This document shows positions 16,577 through 24,689 of a stretch of DNA of 64,000 bases, piece after piece. The position numbers and the translations under genes were made by a program. The notes beneath the pieces were generated by a model. That model saw only the letters and a program-made list of their open reading frames with translations. It searched no databases and was not told the DNA's origin. This DNA comes from Actinokineospora alba (GTDB lineage Bacteria > Actinomycetota > Actinomycetes > Mycobacteriales > Pseudonocardiaceae), in contig NZ_SNXU01000001.1 of the NCBI RefSeq assembly GCF_004362515.1, forward strand, positions 2,604,001 through 2,668,000, given 5' to 3'. How positions within the stretch are numbered: the stretch's first letter is position 1; every line of letters begins with the position of its first letter.

Positions 16577-17481
16577 GCGGGATGCTGGACCACACCTGGC
16601 AGAGTCCAGAGTGGACAATCTCGCAGTTGGTGTGCGCCAAGGGAACCCGCACGGTCAGCGTGGTGCTCCCGGCCCTGGACGAAGAGGGCACGGTCGGCCA
16701 GGTCGTCGAGTCCGTCCGGCCGCTGCTCGGCACCCTCGTCGACGAACTCATCGTGCTCGACTCCGGCTCCGCCGACCACACCGCGGCCGTCGCCACCGCC
16801 GCGGGAGCCCGGGTGGTCCACCGCGGCGACGTCCTCCCGGACCTCGAGCCACGGCCCGGCAAGGGCGAAGTCCTGTGGCGGTCGCTGGCCGCCACCACCG
16901 GTGACCTGCTGGTCTTCCTGGACACGGACCTCATCGAGCCCGACCCGGCGTTCGTCCCGTCGCTGCTCGGCCCGTTGCTGACCGCGTCGGGCGTGCACCT
17001 GGTCAAGGGCTTCTACCGGCGCCCGCTGCGGATGGAGAGCGAGGAGGCGGGCACCGGCGGCGGCCGCGTCACCGAACTCCTGGCCCGCCCCGTGTTGTCG
17101 GCCCTACGCCCGGAGCTGTCCGGCGTGATCCAGCCCCTCGGCGGCGAATACGCGGCAACCCGGGAATTCCTGCAGTCGGTCCCGTTCGCGGCCGGGTACG
17201 GGGTGGAGATCGGACTGCTGCTCGACGCCCACTCGCGGTACGGGTTGGAGGGGTTGGCGCAGGTCAACCTCGGTGTGCGCAAGCACCGGAACCGGTCGCT
17301 GCTGCAGCTCGGGGTGATGGCCCGGCAGATCTTGGGCACGGCGTTGGACCGGTGTGGGATCGAGGCCGGGTCGGGTGAGCTGACCCAGTTCGTGCAGGTG
17401 GGCGGGGAGTGGCTGCCGGACACCATTGACGTGCTGGTGGCCGACCGACCGCCGATGGCCGAGATCCTGGTCGGCCGCTGA
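16573..17481 (+). CDS. gpgS: Glucosyl-3-phosphoglycerate synthase (GpgS)
   Basis: A GT81 glycosyltransferase of 302 aa. It transfers glucose from UDP/ADP-glucose to 3-phosphoglycerate, the first step towards glucosylglycerate and, in mycobacteria, methylglucose lipopolysaccharide. Matches include SVVLPALDEEGTVGQVV (nucleotide-sugar site), IVLDSGSADHT, RPGKGEVLWRSLA, the metal-binding DTD (117-119), GGGRVTELLARP, GGEYAATREFLQS and GYGVEIGLL. Translational coupling with folP2 mirrors Rv1207-Rv1208. Downstream, the usual DivIVA-like neighbour (Rv1209) is displaced by 7.5 kb of accessory genes. Confidence 0.95.
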   Translation: MSGMLDHTWQSPEWTISQLVCAKGTRTVSVVLPALDEEGTVGQVVESVRPLLGTLVDELIVLDSGSADHTAAVATAAGARVVHRGDVLPDLEPRPGKGEVLWRSLAATTGDLLVFLDTDLIEPDPAFVPSLLGPLLTASGVHLVKGFYRRPLRMESEEAGTGGGRVTELLARPVLSALRPELSGVIQPLGGEYAATREFLQSVPFAAGYGVEIGLLLDAHSRYGLEGLAQVNLGVRKHRNRSLLQLGVMARQILGTALDRCGIEAGSGELTQFVQVGGEWLPDTIDVLVADRPPMAEILVGR

Positions 17482-17640
17482 GCTCACTCGGTGATCTTCG
17501 GGTGCGCGGTACTCGCGGCCACCGATCGTCCTTGTGCCGAGCGAGCCACGCAATCGATGCTGCCTGGCGGGATTCTCCGGCGTGACAGGGCGTTCGGTGA
17601 GAATCAGGTTTCGGTGGGTGTGGGCACGGACCCGAAATCG

Positions 17641-18018
17641 TCACCGTCGATCGGCTCGGTGAGAGCCGCCGCCAGTTCGGCGTCCGCGTGGCCAAACGCG
17701 GTGGTCGGCAGAGGCTTGGAACGCGCGCGCGAAGTCCGCGACGAACCGGTGGCGGTCGCGTTCCGGGAGCGCGTCGACCCAGGGGAACTCGTCAGTCAGC
17801 GACCGAGCAGCCGCCTCCCATGCCTCTTTCGGCAGGTGGGAGAGCAGGCTGCGCAGCGCCCGCGCGGCGTGCACCGCGCCATCAGCTGTCGCCGCCGCGC
17901 GATCGACCCTGGTCAGCAGCAGTGCGGCCCCGTCGCGACGGCGCACATGGACCTCGCCGCGATCGGCGAGGGCGGCGACGCTCGTGGGGTCGCGTTGCAG
18001 CTGAACCTCGGTTGACAT
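17641..18018 (-). CDS. Putative antitoxin-like protein (Phd/DUF6247 type), 125 aa
   Basis: A small charged protein. The N-terminal 50 residues (VQLQRDPTSVAALADRGEVHVRRRDGAALLLTR) resemble the Phd/YefM-like segment that contacts DNA in antitoxins. The C-terminus (EFPWVDALPERDRHRFVADF) matches the PW..LP..DR..F pattern of an actinobacterial antitoxin-like family. No toxin gene is visible on either side: 17482-17640 holds no convincing minus-strand frame and the next upstream gene is a peptidase. It is either an orphan or regulates something else. The assignment comes from pattern memory and is tentative. Confidence 0.5.
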   Translation of the reverse strand: MSTEVQLQRDPTSVAALADRGEVHVRRRDGAALLLTRVDRAAATADGAVHAARALRSLLSHLPKEAWEAAARSLTDEFPWVDALPERDRHRFVADFARAFQASADHRVWPRGRRTGGGSHRADRR

Positions 18019-18107
18019 ACCTCTATTCCGAACTTTTTCAGAACTCTCCGCAAGGTCTCGACCGGGCGATCGGCGCCCCCGCGGTCGGAGACGCCGATCG
18101 GCAGCCG

Positions 18108-18767
18108 TCAGAACGTCTGGTTCGCGAAGCCCTTCGTGGCGATCTTCGACAGCATCGACTGCCATGCCGCCGAGCTCGTGTGTGGATCACCCGTGACGGC
18201 GAGCGCCGATTTCGCGCCGTTGAAGGCGTTCTGGGTGTTTGTTCCCCAGATGCCGTCGACGACCAGGCCCGAGCCGCGGAAGTTGTTGCACATGGCCTGG
18301 ACGAACTTGGTGTCGCTTTCCGAGCTCTTCACGCACAGCACCGGCAGGCCGCCGAAGTCGGAGTGGATGTGGTCGGCGTGCGCGGAGTTGTACCAACCGT
18401 CCAGCGCGTAGCGGAAACGCCTGCGGCACACCGCGTCCACGGCCAGGTAGCGCTTGCGCAGCGACGCCGTGGCGGAGGCGTGGTGTTGGTCCAGTGGGCT
18501 ACTGACCTGCCCGCCGCTCCAGCGGACGTAGTCGAGGTCCATCGCCGTGCCCGCGCCGTGCTGGCCGGGCTTGTTGACGTAGAACCCGGCCGACACCAGG
18601 TACGTGATGCTCCCGTAGGCCGACGATAAGGACCGCAGGTCCCGGATCCAGAGCACCAGACTGTCGTAGAACCCTTGGGTGCACTGCCAGTTCCGCAGCG
18701 TCGTGTTGCCCCGGCTGGACCGCCAGTAGTACGCCGGCGTGCCGTCGATGCGCTGGAAGGTGATCAT
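18108..18767 (-). CDS. Extensin-like / M15-type peptidase with C-terminal repeat-binding domain
   Basis: A 219-aa protein with the DD-/extensin-type zinc site: HGAGTAMDLD (His and Asp ligands) and SAHADHIHSDFG (HxxH), as in D-Ala-D-Ala carboxypeptidase-like folds. The C-terminal about 65 residues (VQAMCNNFRGSGLVVDGIWG) look like a PGRP/PG_binding_1 helix bundle that attaches to peptidoglycan. ATG 18767 overlaps the stop of the upstream Tat-exported gene (ATGA) and has GGAGG 5 nt upstream. No signal peptide of its own is seen, which is odd for a wall enzyme; it may act at lysis or leave by another route. Confidence 0.75.
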   Translation of the reverse strand: MITFQRIDGTPAYYWRSSRGNTTLRNWQCTQGFYDSLVLWIRDLRSLSSAYGSITYLVSAGFYVNKPGQHGAGTAMDLDYVRWSGGQVSSPLDQHHASATASLRKRYLAVDAVCRRRFRYALDGWYNSAHADHIHSDFGGLPVLCVKSSESDTKFVQAMCNNFRGSGLVVDGIWGTNTQNAFNGAKSALAVTGDPHTSSAAWQSMLSKIATKGFANQTF

Positions 18768-19648
18768 CGGACCTCCGCGGTCTGGAGCTTGCCGTCGAGC
18801 AGCCAGTACGAGACGCGGCCCCGGTGGGTGCGGACCAGGCCGACCGCGTGGGCGCGGTCGGGCACTCCGGCGGGGCCGCGGCCCGCGCCGACGGTGCCCG
18901 CGAGGGCGGCGGAACCGCCGATGGCGTTGCCGACCCAGCGGACCGAGCCGTCGTCTAGGACGCCCTGCACGGCCGCGTCGTCGAGCCTGCCCGCGGCGAG
19001 TTCGGACCACGCGGCGCCGTCCGACGACACGTGGAGCACGGTTTCCTGAGATCCGATGGTCCCGGCGAGCCAACCGTTTCGACCCACCGCGAGGGTGGTG
19101 ACGTACGCGGTCGGTTCCAGGCCGGTGACCGCGCCGAGGCTCCAGTTCGCGCCCAGTCTGCGGGCGGCGATGGTGCCCCGCGGCACGTCCTCGCCGGACA
19201 GGTCCGAGCCCAGCGCCATCGCCGCGCTCGGGCTCGCGGCGACGGCGGTGAACATCGACCGCCTTCCGCGCAGGCGCAGGACTTCGCGCCAGGCCAGGCC
19301 GTCCGCGGACGACCACAGCGCGGCCTCGCCGTCGATCGAGCCCGCGGCCAGAGCGCCGCGCGCGTCGGTGGCCACGTCGAGAACAAGTGCGCCGGCAAGT
19401 CCGGTGGTGGCCTTGGCGACACCGTCGTCGCCGATGAGCACCCAGCGGGAGTCCTGTCGGCACAGGACTTGGGGGTGGTCGCCGACGACGGCCACACCGG
19501 CGCAGAGGTCGACCTCGGTGGACGCCGCCGCGAGTCCGGCGCCCGGTCCGACCGCGGCCACCGCCGCGAGCCCGGCGGCGCCGATCACGAACGTCCGGCG
19601 GCTGATTCGATCTGGTTCGTTCGGTCCCAATTCAGCTGATGTTTGCAC
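18764..19648 (-). CDS. Tat-exported protein with repeat (beta-propeller-like) body
   Basis: A 294-aa protein. Its N-terminus carries a twin-arginine signal (ISRRTFVIGAAGLAAVAAV, about residues 14-35) ending in an Ala-rich cleavage region. The mature part contains repeated short motifs of the ALWSSADGLAW / VLHVSSDGAAW type (SxDGxxW, at least two copies) that resemble Asp-box or BNR-like blades, suggesting a small beta-propeller. GTG 19648 follows a GAAGGG site. It is translationally coupled (ATGA) to the extensin-like peptidase, so the two probably act together on the cell surface. Specific function unknown. Confidence 0.7.
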   Translation of the reverse strand: MQTSAELGPNEPDRISRRTFVIGAAGLAAVAAVGPGAGLAAASTEVDLCAGVAVVGDHPQVLCRQDSRWVLIGDDGVAKATTGLAGALVLDVATDARGALAAGSIDGEAALWSSADGLAWREVLRLRGRRSMFTAVAASPSAAMALGSDLSGEDVPRGTIAARRLGANWSLGAVTGLEPTAYVTTLAVGRNGWLAGTIGSQETVLHVSSDGAAWSELAAGRLDDAAVQGVLDDGSVRWVGNAIGGSAALAGTVGAGRGPAGVPDRAHAVGLVRTHRGRVSYWLLDGKLQTAEVR

Positions 19649-19803
19649 GGGAAACCCTTCGGAGATAAGGGAAAAGTGCACACGACAAGCACGAGCTGTT
19701 AGTGGAGGATTGGCACGACAGTTCCGAGTGTAGGACCCGTCGATCCACTTGGGATACGTCCGTTCCGCCCAATCTGGACCAGTCCGATACGCCAAAAGGC
19801 CGT

Positions 19804-21192
19804 TCACGAGGCAGTTGACACCGTGTCGTGAGCCGCCATCTCACGATGCGGCGTTGACCTGGCCTTATGGCTGGGTCTTCCCGTGGCGGTACCCGGTGCC
19901 CGCGTGGTGCGGGTCTTACGTGGGTTTCCATCGGGCTCGTTTTGTGTCGCCCCGCAACTCGGGGAGGACATGCCGACCGTGACCTCGTCCACGAGTGCGG
20001 CGAGGTTGCGGGCGGCGTTGAGATCGCGATCCAGCGCGTATCCGCACTGGTCGCAGTGGAACGTCCGCTCGGATAGGCGCAGTTTGGCTTTCACGGCGCC
20101 ACAGGCCGAGCAGGTCTTCGAGGATGGGTACCAGCGGTCGGCGAGGTGCACGCGGCTGCTGGCCCACCCGGATTTGTAGGTGATCTGCCTGCGTAGTTCG
20201 CCCATGCCGACTCCGGCGATGTGCCGGGCGAGGCGCCGGTTGCGGATCATTCCGGCGACGTGGAGGTCTTCGAGGACGATCACACCGTGGGTGCGGACCA
20301 GGCGCGTGGACAGCTTGTGCAGTCCGTCGCGGCGGGCGTTGGCCACCGCTGTGTGCAGACGGGCGATCCGGGCCTGGGTCTTGCGCCACCGGCCCGAGGG
20401 TGCCTGCCGGGTGCGCCGGTCCGGGCCGATCCGGCGGGCCGCCTGCCTCCCCAACCTGCGCAGGTCCCGCAGCGCGACATCAAGGTGTCTCGGGTTGGCG
20501 ATGACTTCACCGGTCGAGAGCACGGCCAGCGACTTGATCCCGAGATCCACGCCGACCACCGAGTCCGGGCGGCCCGGGGCGGGGTCGCGGCGGTCGATCT
20601 CGACCGAGAACGAGCAGAACCACCGCCCACCCCGGTAAGTCACCGTGGCGGAACGGATGCGCGCGGTACCCCGGTCGACGTGCCGGGCCAGTTTCCGAGT
20701 CGACTCGTGGGTGCGCACGAGGCCGATGCGCGGCAGCTTCACATGCCTGCGGTCACCTTCGGCCAATCCAAACGCTCCGGTGGTGAAACGACACGACAGC
20801 GCCGTACGTTTGCCCTTGAACGTCGGGAATCGAACCCTCGTACCCTTGCGCTTGCCGGTCTTGGACGCGTTCCAGTTCTTCAATGCGGTCGCGAGGTTCG
20901 CCAAGCCGGAGGAGTACGCCTCCTTTGAGTTCTCACTCCACCACGGGGCAACCGCCTCCTTGGCCTGGTTCCAGTCCCGGCGCAGCGAGTACGGCGACCA
21001 GGCGACCGGTGGCGTGAGATCCACGCCGGCGATCCCGTAGGAGGCCTCGGCACGCCGCTGGTCGAGGTTGGCCTTGATCAGGGCAAGACCCCAGTTATAG
21101 GCGTACCTTTGCGCACCACAATGGGACCGCAACCCGCCCTCCTGGGCCGTGGTTGGGTCAAGCGCGAACCGGAATGCCTGCAACACGATCAT
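19804..21192 (-). CDS. tnpB: IS200/IS605-family TnpB RNA-guided endonuclease homologue (OrfB)
   Basis: A 462-aa TnpB with an intact RuvC core: Asp216 in VVGVDLGIKSLAV, Glu309 in VIVLEDLHV and Asp390 in DRDLNAARNL. The zinc ribbon CxxC...CxxC (Cys361/364 and 380/383) is also intact. TnpB proteins act with an omega-RNA transcribed over the 3' end of the gene to cut DNA and keep the element at its site. No tnpA (HUH transposase) is nearby. The last about 60 residues past RuvC-III are Pro/Thr/Arg-rich and probably reflect overlap with the omega-RNA-coding DNA. All catalytic residues are present, so it could be active. Confidence 0.92.
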   Translation of the reverse strand: MIVLQAFRFALDPTTAQEGGLRSHCGAQRYAYNWGLALIKANLDQRRAEASYGIAGVDLTPPVAWSPYSLRRDWNQAKEAVAPWWSENSKEAYSSGLANLATALKNWNASKTGKRKGTRVRFPTFKGKRTALSCRFTTGAFGLAEGDRRHVKLPRIGLVRTHESTRKLARHVDRGTARIRSATVTYRGGRWFCSFSVEIDRRDPAPGRPDSVVGVDLGIKSLAVLSTGEVIANPRHLDVALRDLRRLGRQAARRIGPDRRTRQAPSGRWRKTQARIARLHTAVANARRDGLHKLSTRLVRTHGVIVLEDLHVAGMIRNRRLARHIAGVGMGELRRQITYKSGWASSRVHLADRWYPSSKTCSACGAVKAKLRLSERTFHCDQCGYALDRDLNAARNLAALVDEVTVGMSSPSCGATQNEPDGNPRKTRTTRAPGTATGRPSHKARSTPHREMAAHDTVSTAS

Positions 21193-21332
21193 CGGCGCGG
21201 ACCCTACCGAGCACGACCGACAAAACCGCCCAAAAGGCCCTGCCGGTGTGGGCACCGGCAGGGCCTTGAGGGTCGACGGTCGGGACCGTCCTGGGGGATA
21301 CGGTGTCGCGACCGCCGACGTCCCCGGGGCGG
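21192..21332 (-). other. tnpB upstream region, candidate element end
   Basis: Between the tnpB start and the stop of the NlpC/P60 gene are 140 bp. These would hold the tnpB promoter and the left end of the element, if one survives. A strong hairpin at 21234-21267 belongs to the lipoprotein gene. I could not identify a target motif or subterminal hairpin of the IS605 type with confidence. Confidence 0.3.
21234..21267 (-). terminator. Terminator of the NlpC/P60 lipoprotein gene
   Basis: Perfect 15-bp stem AAGGCCCTGCCGGTG / CACCGGCAGGGCCTT with a TGGG loop, 66 bp after the lipoprotein stop (minus strand). The flanking AAAA on the plus strand gives a short U-tract on the minus-strand transcript. 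Confidence 0.85.
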
Positions 21333-22262
21333 CTAGATGACCCGGATGGCGTGCGCCGTCCAGCTGGACTGGCCGTAGAGCTCCTTGATCCGCACGCTGT
21401 TCCCGTTGCGCGGCCAGGAGGCCTCGATCAGCTTGCCGCCGCCGACGTAGATCGCCACGTGGGTCGTCGTGCTGGGCTTGTCGCCGTCGCCCCAGAAGAT
21501 CAGGTCGCCCGGCTCGAGTTGGTTGAGCGGCACCTTCTTGCCCGAGGTGTACTGCTGGGTGGTGGCGGGCCCGATGTCGATGCCCGCGCCCTTCCAGAAC
21601 GCGTACAGGGTGAAGCCGGAGCAGTCGTAGCCGTAGCGGTAGTAGTCGTCGCCGCCCTCACGCTGGCGGTGCTCGACGCCGTAGGACGGGCCGCCCTTGC
21701 CGCCCGCGCCCCACGAGTACAGGTAACCCTTGCCAGTCTGGGACTTGGCCGCGTCGAGCACGCGCTTGATCTTCTCGGCGCGGGTGCCGGTCGTCGGGCC
21801 CGCCGGGCCGTTGTTGCGGCCGTGGACCTTCTTGCCGCCGCCGTCGGAGCTCTCGTCACCGCAGCGCGGGACGCCGGGCGCCCAGCCGTCGGTGCCGGTC
21901 TTGACGTACTTGTCCGGCACCCACCAGCCGTCGCTCGTGTAGTCCCAGATCTCGCCGGAGGCGCTGGACTGGCACTTGACTGGGACCGTCTGGCCCGCCT
22001 TGTAGGCGTTGTACTTGTGGCCGGGGGCGTTGGCGTCCTGGCCCTTCTTCTTGCGGCCGTTGATGTCGACCTTCGCCGGGAAGCCCTTGGGCTTGATCGC
22101 CGGGTCGATCTCGAAGTCGGCATCGGTGAACTCGCCGTCGGCGGCGACCGGGGCGGGCGACGGCGTCGGGTCGGCCGAGCCGCACGCGGTCAGGCTCAGG
22201 CCGGCGATCATCGCCATGGCCAGGATCTTGGTGCTGGTTCGCATCGTCGTTCGCATCGTCAT
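21333..22262 (-). CDS. Lipoprotein NlpC/P60 cell-wall hydrolase with N-terminal GW/SH3-like module
   Basis: A 309-aa exported lipoprotein with the lipobox LTAC (Cys27). Residues 60-135 form a Trp/Gly-rich module (FPAKVDINGRKKKGQDANAP ... WWVPDKYVKTGTDGWAPGVP) that is nearly identical in the neighbouring lipoprotein and looks like an SH3-type wall-binding fold. An NlpC/P60 domain follows at 165-309, with catalytic Cys214 in DCSGFTLYAF and His268 in THVAIYVG. It would cut stem peptides of peptidoglycan on the outer face of the membrane. It follows its paralogue by 10 bp, and a strong terminator closes the operon. Confidence 0.9.
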   Translation of the reverse strand: MTMRTTMRTSTKILAMAMIAGLSLTACGSADPTPSPAPVAADGEFTDADFEIDPAIKPKGFPAKVDINGRKKKGQDANAPGHKYNAYKAGQTVPVKCQSSASGEIWDYTSDGWWVPDKYVKTGTDGWAPGVPRCGDESSDGGGKKVHGRNNGPAGPTTGTRAEKIKRVLDAAKSQTGKGYLYSWGAGGKGGPSYGVEHRQREGGDDYYRYGYDCSGFTLYAFWKGAGIDIGPATTQQYTSGKKVPLNQLEPGDLIFWGDGDKPSTTTHVAIYVGGGKLIEASWPRNGNSVRIKELYGQSSWTAHAIRVI

Positions 22263-22272
22263 AGTCCTTGGG

Positions 22273-23124
22273 TCACCAGTCGGAGGGCATGTAGGCCCAG
22301 CCGAGGTAGTCGGAGCGGTTGCGGAAGTGGTTGTCCTGGTAGACCTTCGGCCCGGTGCTGATCGCCTTGTTGTCGCCGATCGAGAGCATCACGTGGCCCC
22401 ACTTGGTGGTGCTGCGGAAGAACACGACAGAACCCGCCGGCGGAACCGAACCGGTGTGGATGCGGCCACGCGCCTTCTGCCACTCGTAGTGCGTCATCGC
22501 CGAGTACTGCTTGCCGGACGTGCCGACCGAGCGCTCCACGAACAGCTCGCACTGGTTGTTCCAGTCGGTCGCGCCGAGGCGGGCCCGGGCGAACGCGATG
22601 GCCTCCTTGGCCCGCGGGTCCGCCGCGGCCGAACCGCCACCCCCGCCGCCGTTGCCGCCGCCACCGCTTCCCGCGCAGCGGGCCACACCGGGGGCGAAGC
22701 CGTCGGTGCCGGTCTTGACGTACTTGTCCGGCACCCACCAGCCGTCGGTGGTGTAGTCCCAGACCTCGCTGCCGTGCTTCGCCTGACACTTGACCGGGAC
22801 CATTTGGCCCGCCTTGTAGGCGTCGTATTTGTGGCCGGGCGCGTTCGCGTCCTGGCCGATCTTCTTGCGGCCGTTGATGGCGACCTTCGCCGGGAATGAC
22901 TTCGGCCCGATCGCGGAATTGATTTCGTCGCCGTCGAGCGCCGCTTCTTCGGCGTCATCGGTGGCGGCGTTCCCCGGCGCGTTCTCCGCCATTACCGCGC
23001 CACTGGTGATGATTTCGGTCGCTTCCGGCGCGGCGGCCAGGCCGTCGCCGGAAGACCCGCAGGCGCTGAGCGTCAGCACGCTCGCCGCCGCGATGGCCGC
23101 GGCCACCACATTGATGGTCTTCAC
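22273..23124 (-). CDS. Lipoprotein, divergent NlpC/P60-like hydrolase paralogue
   Basis: A 283-aa lipoprotein: lipobox LSAC (Cys22), acidic spacer, then the same wall-binding module as its neighbour (about 75-150), a Gly-rich linker (GSGGGGNGGGGGGS) and a C-terminal papain-like domain. This domain is not the canonical NlpC type: the nucleophile is probably Cys192 in NNQCELFVE and the base His244 in KWGHVMLSIG. GTG 23124 has GAGGGAG upstream. It is the first gene of a two-gene operon, divergent from the membrane HTH sensor at 23277. The shared module with a different catalytic half suggests a duplication followed by domain replacement or strong divergence. Confidence 0.85.
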   Translation of the reverse strand: MKTINVVAAAIAAASVLTLSACGSSGDGLAAAPEATEIITSGAVMAENAPGNAATDDAEEAALDGDEINSAIGPKSFPAKVAINGRKKIGQDANAPGHKYDAYKAGQMVPVKCQAKHGSEVWDYTTDGWWVPDKYVKTGTDGFAPGVARCAGSGGGGNGGGGGGSAAADPRAKEAIAFARARLGATDWNNQCELFVERSVGTSGKQYSAMTHYEWQKARGRIHTGSVPPAGSVVFFRSTTKWGHVMLSIGDNKAISTGPKVYQDNHFRNRSDYLGWAYMPSDW

Positions 23125-23276
23125 CCTGTGTCTCCCTCGTGTGATTCGGATCAGCCCGGGCCGTTCGGGGCGGCGTCGGGGCATGGCCCTACGATGGGCC
23201 GCCGCGGGGGTTGTCCGGTAGCCGCTTACGCGCTCTGACAAGCCCTTACAACAGATCTGACAGGGGGTCGGTGATC

Positions 23277-24131
23277 GTGCCTGAACAAGCCGCTGACAGG
23301 GATACTCGGCGGTATCTGATCGCTGGTTTCGCCTCGGAATTAAGGGATCTGCGGGAGGCGGTGGGCACCCCGTCGTTCCGCAAGATGGCCGGATCGTCGG
23401 GGGTGATCTCGCACACGACGCTGCACGAAGCGGCGGGCGGCAGCCGATTCCCGTCGTGGGAGACGACCCGCGAGTTCGTCCGGGTATGCGGTGGCGACGA
23501 ACGGGAATGGCGGGCGAAATGGGTCGCGCTGAAAACCGAGTTATCGCCTGACGAAGCCATTGTGCCACTGCGCGAAGAAGTCGCGCGAGTGGTGAATGAG
23601 GTGACGGTCAAACGAACTTGGTGGACTCGCGGGAGAATCGCGATCGCCGTCGGGATCGTCGTCGCGGCGCTCGTCGCCGGATTCTCGGTCTACCACTTCG
23701 GCAAGACGCCATACGATCCGCTGTATTCCGGCGACTTCAGCCGGTTCATCACCGACGTGACCGTGCCCGACGGTGCGGAGGTCGTGGTCAACGAGACCTT
23801 CACCAAGATCTGGGAGATCGAGAACGGCGGAACGGTGCTGTGGCAAGGCCGCGCCATGCGCCGCGAGAACTCCGTCGGCGGCTGCCAGGCCCCGGAACGG
23901 GTGCCGATCGGCACCACGCCGCCAGGCGACCGGGTCAAGATCACCGCGATCGTGATCGCCGGGTCGGAGCCCGGGATCTGCAAGGTCGACTACAAGATGG
24001 TCGACGAGCGCAACCAGGTGACGCTGCCGGGTTCGCGGCCGATCTTCTTCATCGTCAACGTCGTCACGAAGCTGTCCGGCCCGCAGCCCGCGCACATGGC
24101 GCCGACGACGGCGAATCCCGCCGCCCCGTGA
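23277..24131 (+). CDS. Membrane-anchored XRE-like HTH regulator with extracellular NBR1/Ig-like domain
   Basis: A 284-aa single-pass membrane protein. Residues 10-85 form an actinobacterial helix-turn-helix (SFRKMAGSSGVISHTTLHEA, then a conserved SWETTREFVRVCGGDEREW). Residues 120-140 are one membrane helix (RIAIAVGIVVAALVAGFSVY). The C-terminal 155-265 resembles the NBR1-type Ig fold seen outside in bacteria (FITDVTVPDGAEVVVNETFT ... IWEIENGGTVLW). GTG 23277 is preferred over 23271 because the AGGGGG site needs the longer spacing. It is divergent from the two wall-hydrolase lipoproteins 152 bp away, so it may sense the envelope and control them. Confidence 0.82.
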   Translation: MPEQAADRDTRRYLIAGFASELRDLREAVGTPSFRKMAGSSGVISHTTLHEAAGGSRFPSWETTREFVRVCGGDEREWRAKWVALKTELSPDEAIVPLREEVARVVNEVTVKRTWWTRGRIAIAVGIVVAALVAGFSVYHFGKTPYDPLYSGDFSRFITDVTVPDGAEVVVNETFTKIWEIENGGTVLWQGRAMRRENSVGGCQAPERVPIGTTPPGDRVKITAIVIAGSEPGICKVDYKMVDERNQVTLPGSRPIFFIVNVVTKLSGPQPAHMAPTTANPAAP

Positions 24132-24132
24132 C

Positions 24133-24612
24133 TCACGCCAACGGGAGCGCGACTTCCAGCTCCCGCAGCGCGGGATCGTGCGGGTGCGCGTCGTCGCGGC
24201 CGGTCGGGATGAACCCGAGCCTGCGGTAGAAGCGCAACGCCCGATCGTTGCCTTCCGTTGCCCACGCGGTGATCCGCCCGGCCCGCCGCCCACGCGCCCA
24301 GTCGATCACCGCCCGCACCACGGCCTCGCCCGCCCCGGTGCCACGCAGGGTTGGACGCGCCCACACGGAGATCAGTTCCACGTCGTCGGAATCCGGTTTC
24401 CCGCCCGCGATCGCGACCGGCTCGCCGTCGAGCGTGGCGAGGAAGACGCCGCAGCTCTCGGGCCAGGAACGCCAGCGCGCCTCGTCGTAGCCAGACTCTT
24501 CGGTGAGGGTCGCGCCGAAGGCCGAGGGGTCGGCGGTGAGCGCGGCCACGCGAATCGCCCGCAGCTCCATCCAGTCGTCGGCTGTGGCCTGTCGTACCTC
24601 TATCTCGCGCAT
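24133..24612 (-). CDS. GNAT-family N-acetyltransferase
   Basis: A 159-aa single GNAT domain: LISVWARPTLRGTGAGEAVV is motif A (Q/R-x-x-G-x-G/A variant RGTGAG) and NDRALRFYRRLGFIPTG is motif B with the conserved Tyr. It resembles small cytoplasmic acetyltransferases acting on amines or protein N-termini; the substrate is unknown. Start ATG 24612 was chosen because the family domain begins at once (EIEVRQATADDW). It is convergent with the HTH sensor (1 bp apart) and divergent from padR. Confidence 0.88.
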   Translation of the reverse strand: MREIEVRQATADDWMELRAIRVAALTADPSAFGATLTEESGYDEARWRSWPESCGVFLATLDGEPVAIAGGKPDSDDVELISVWARPTLRGTGAGEAVVRAVIDWARGRRAGRITAWATEGNDRALRFYRRLGFIPTGRDDAHPHDPALRELEVALPLA

Positions 24613-24676
24613 TCGTGCAGCGTTTCCGACCCCGTGGGCGGCCCGCAACACGATTTCCCGGCCTTGCCTCCGCCCG

Positions 24677-24682
24677 TAAGGT
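24677..24682 (+). promoter_or_regulatory. -10 element of padR-like gene, leaderless transcript predicted
   Basis: TAAGGT lies 7 nt before ATG 24690, and no ribosome site is present. It is one of a recurring set in this window. Confidence 0.6.
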
Positions 24683-24689
24683 CGCGATC

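Noticed and set aside
17264..17640. Toxin gene paired with the antitoxin-like protein
   Set aside because: Frames in this interval run antisense into gpgS and show no PIN, RelE or Fic motif.
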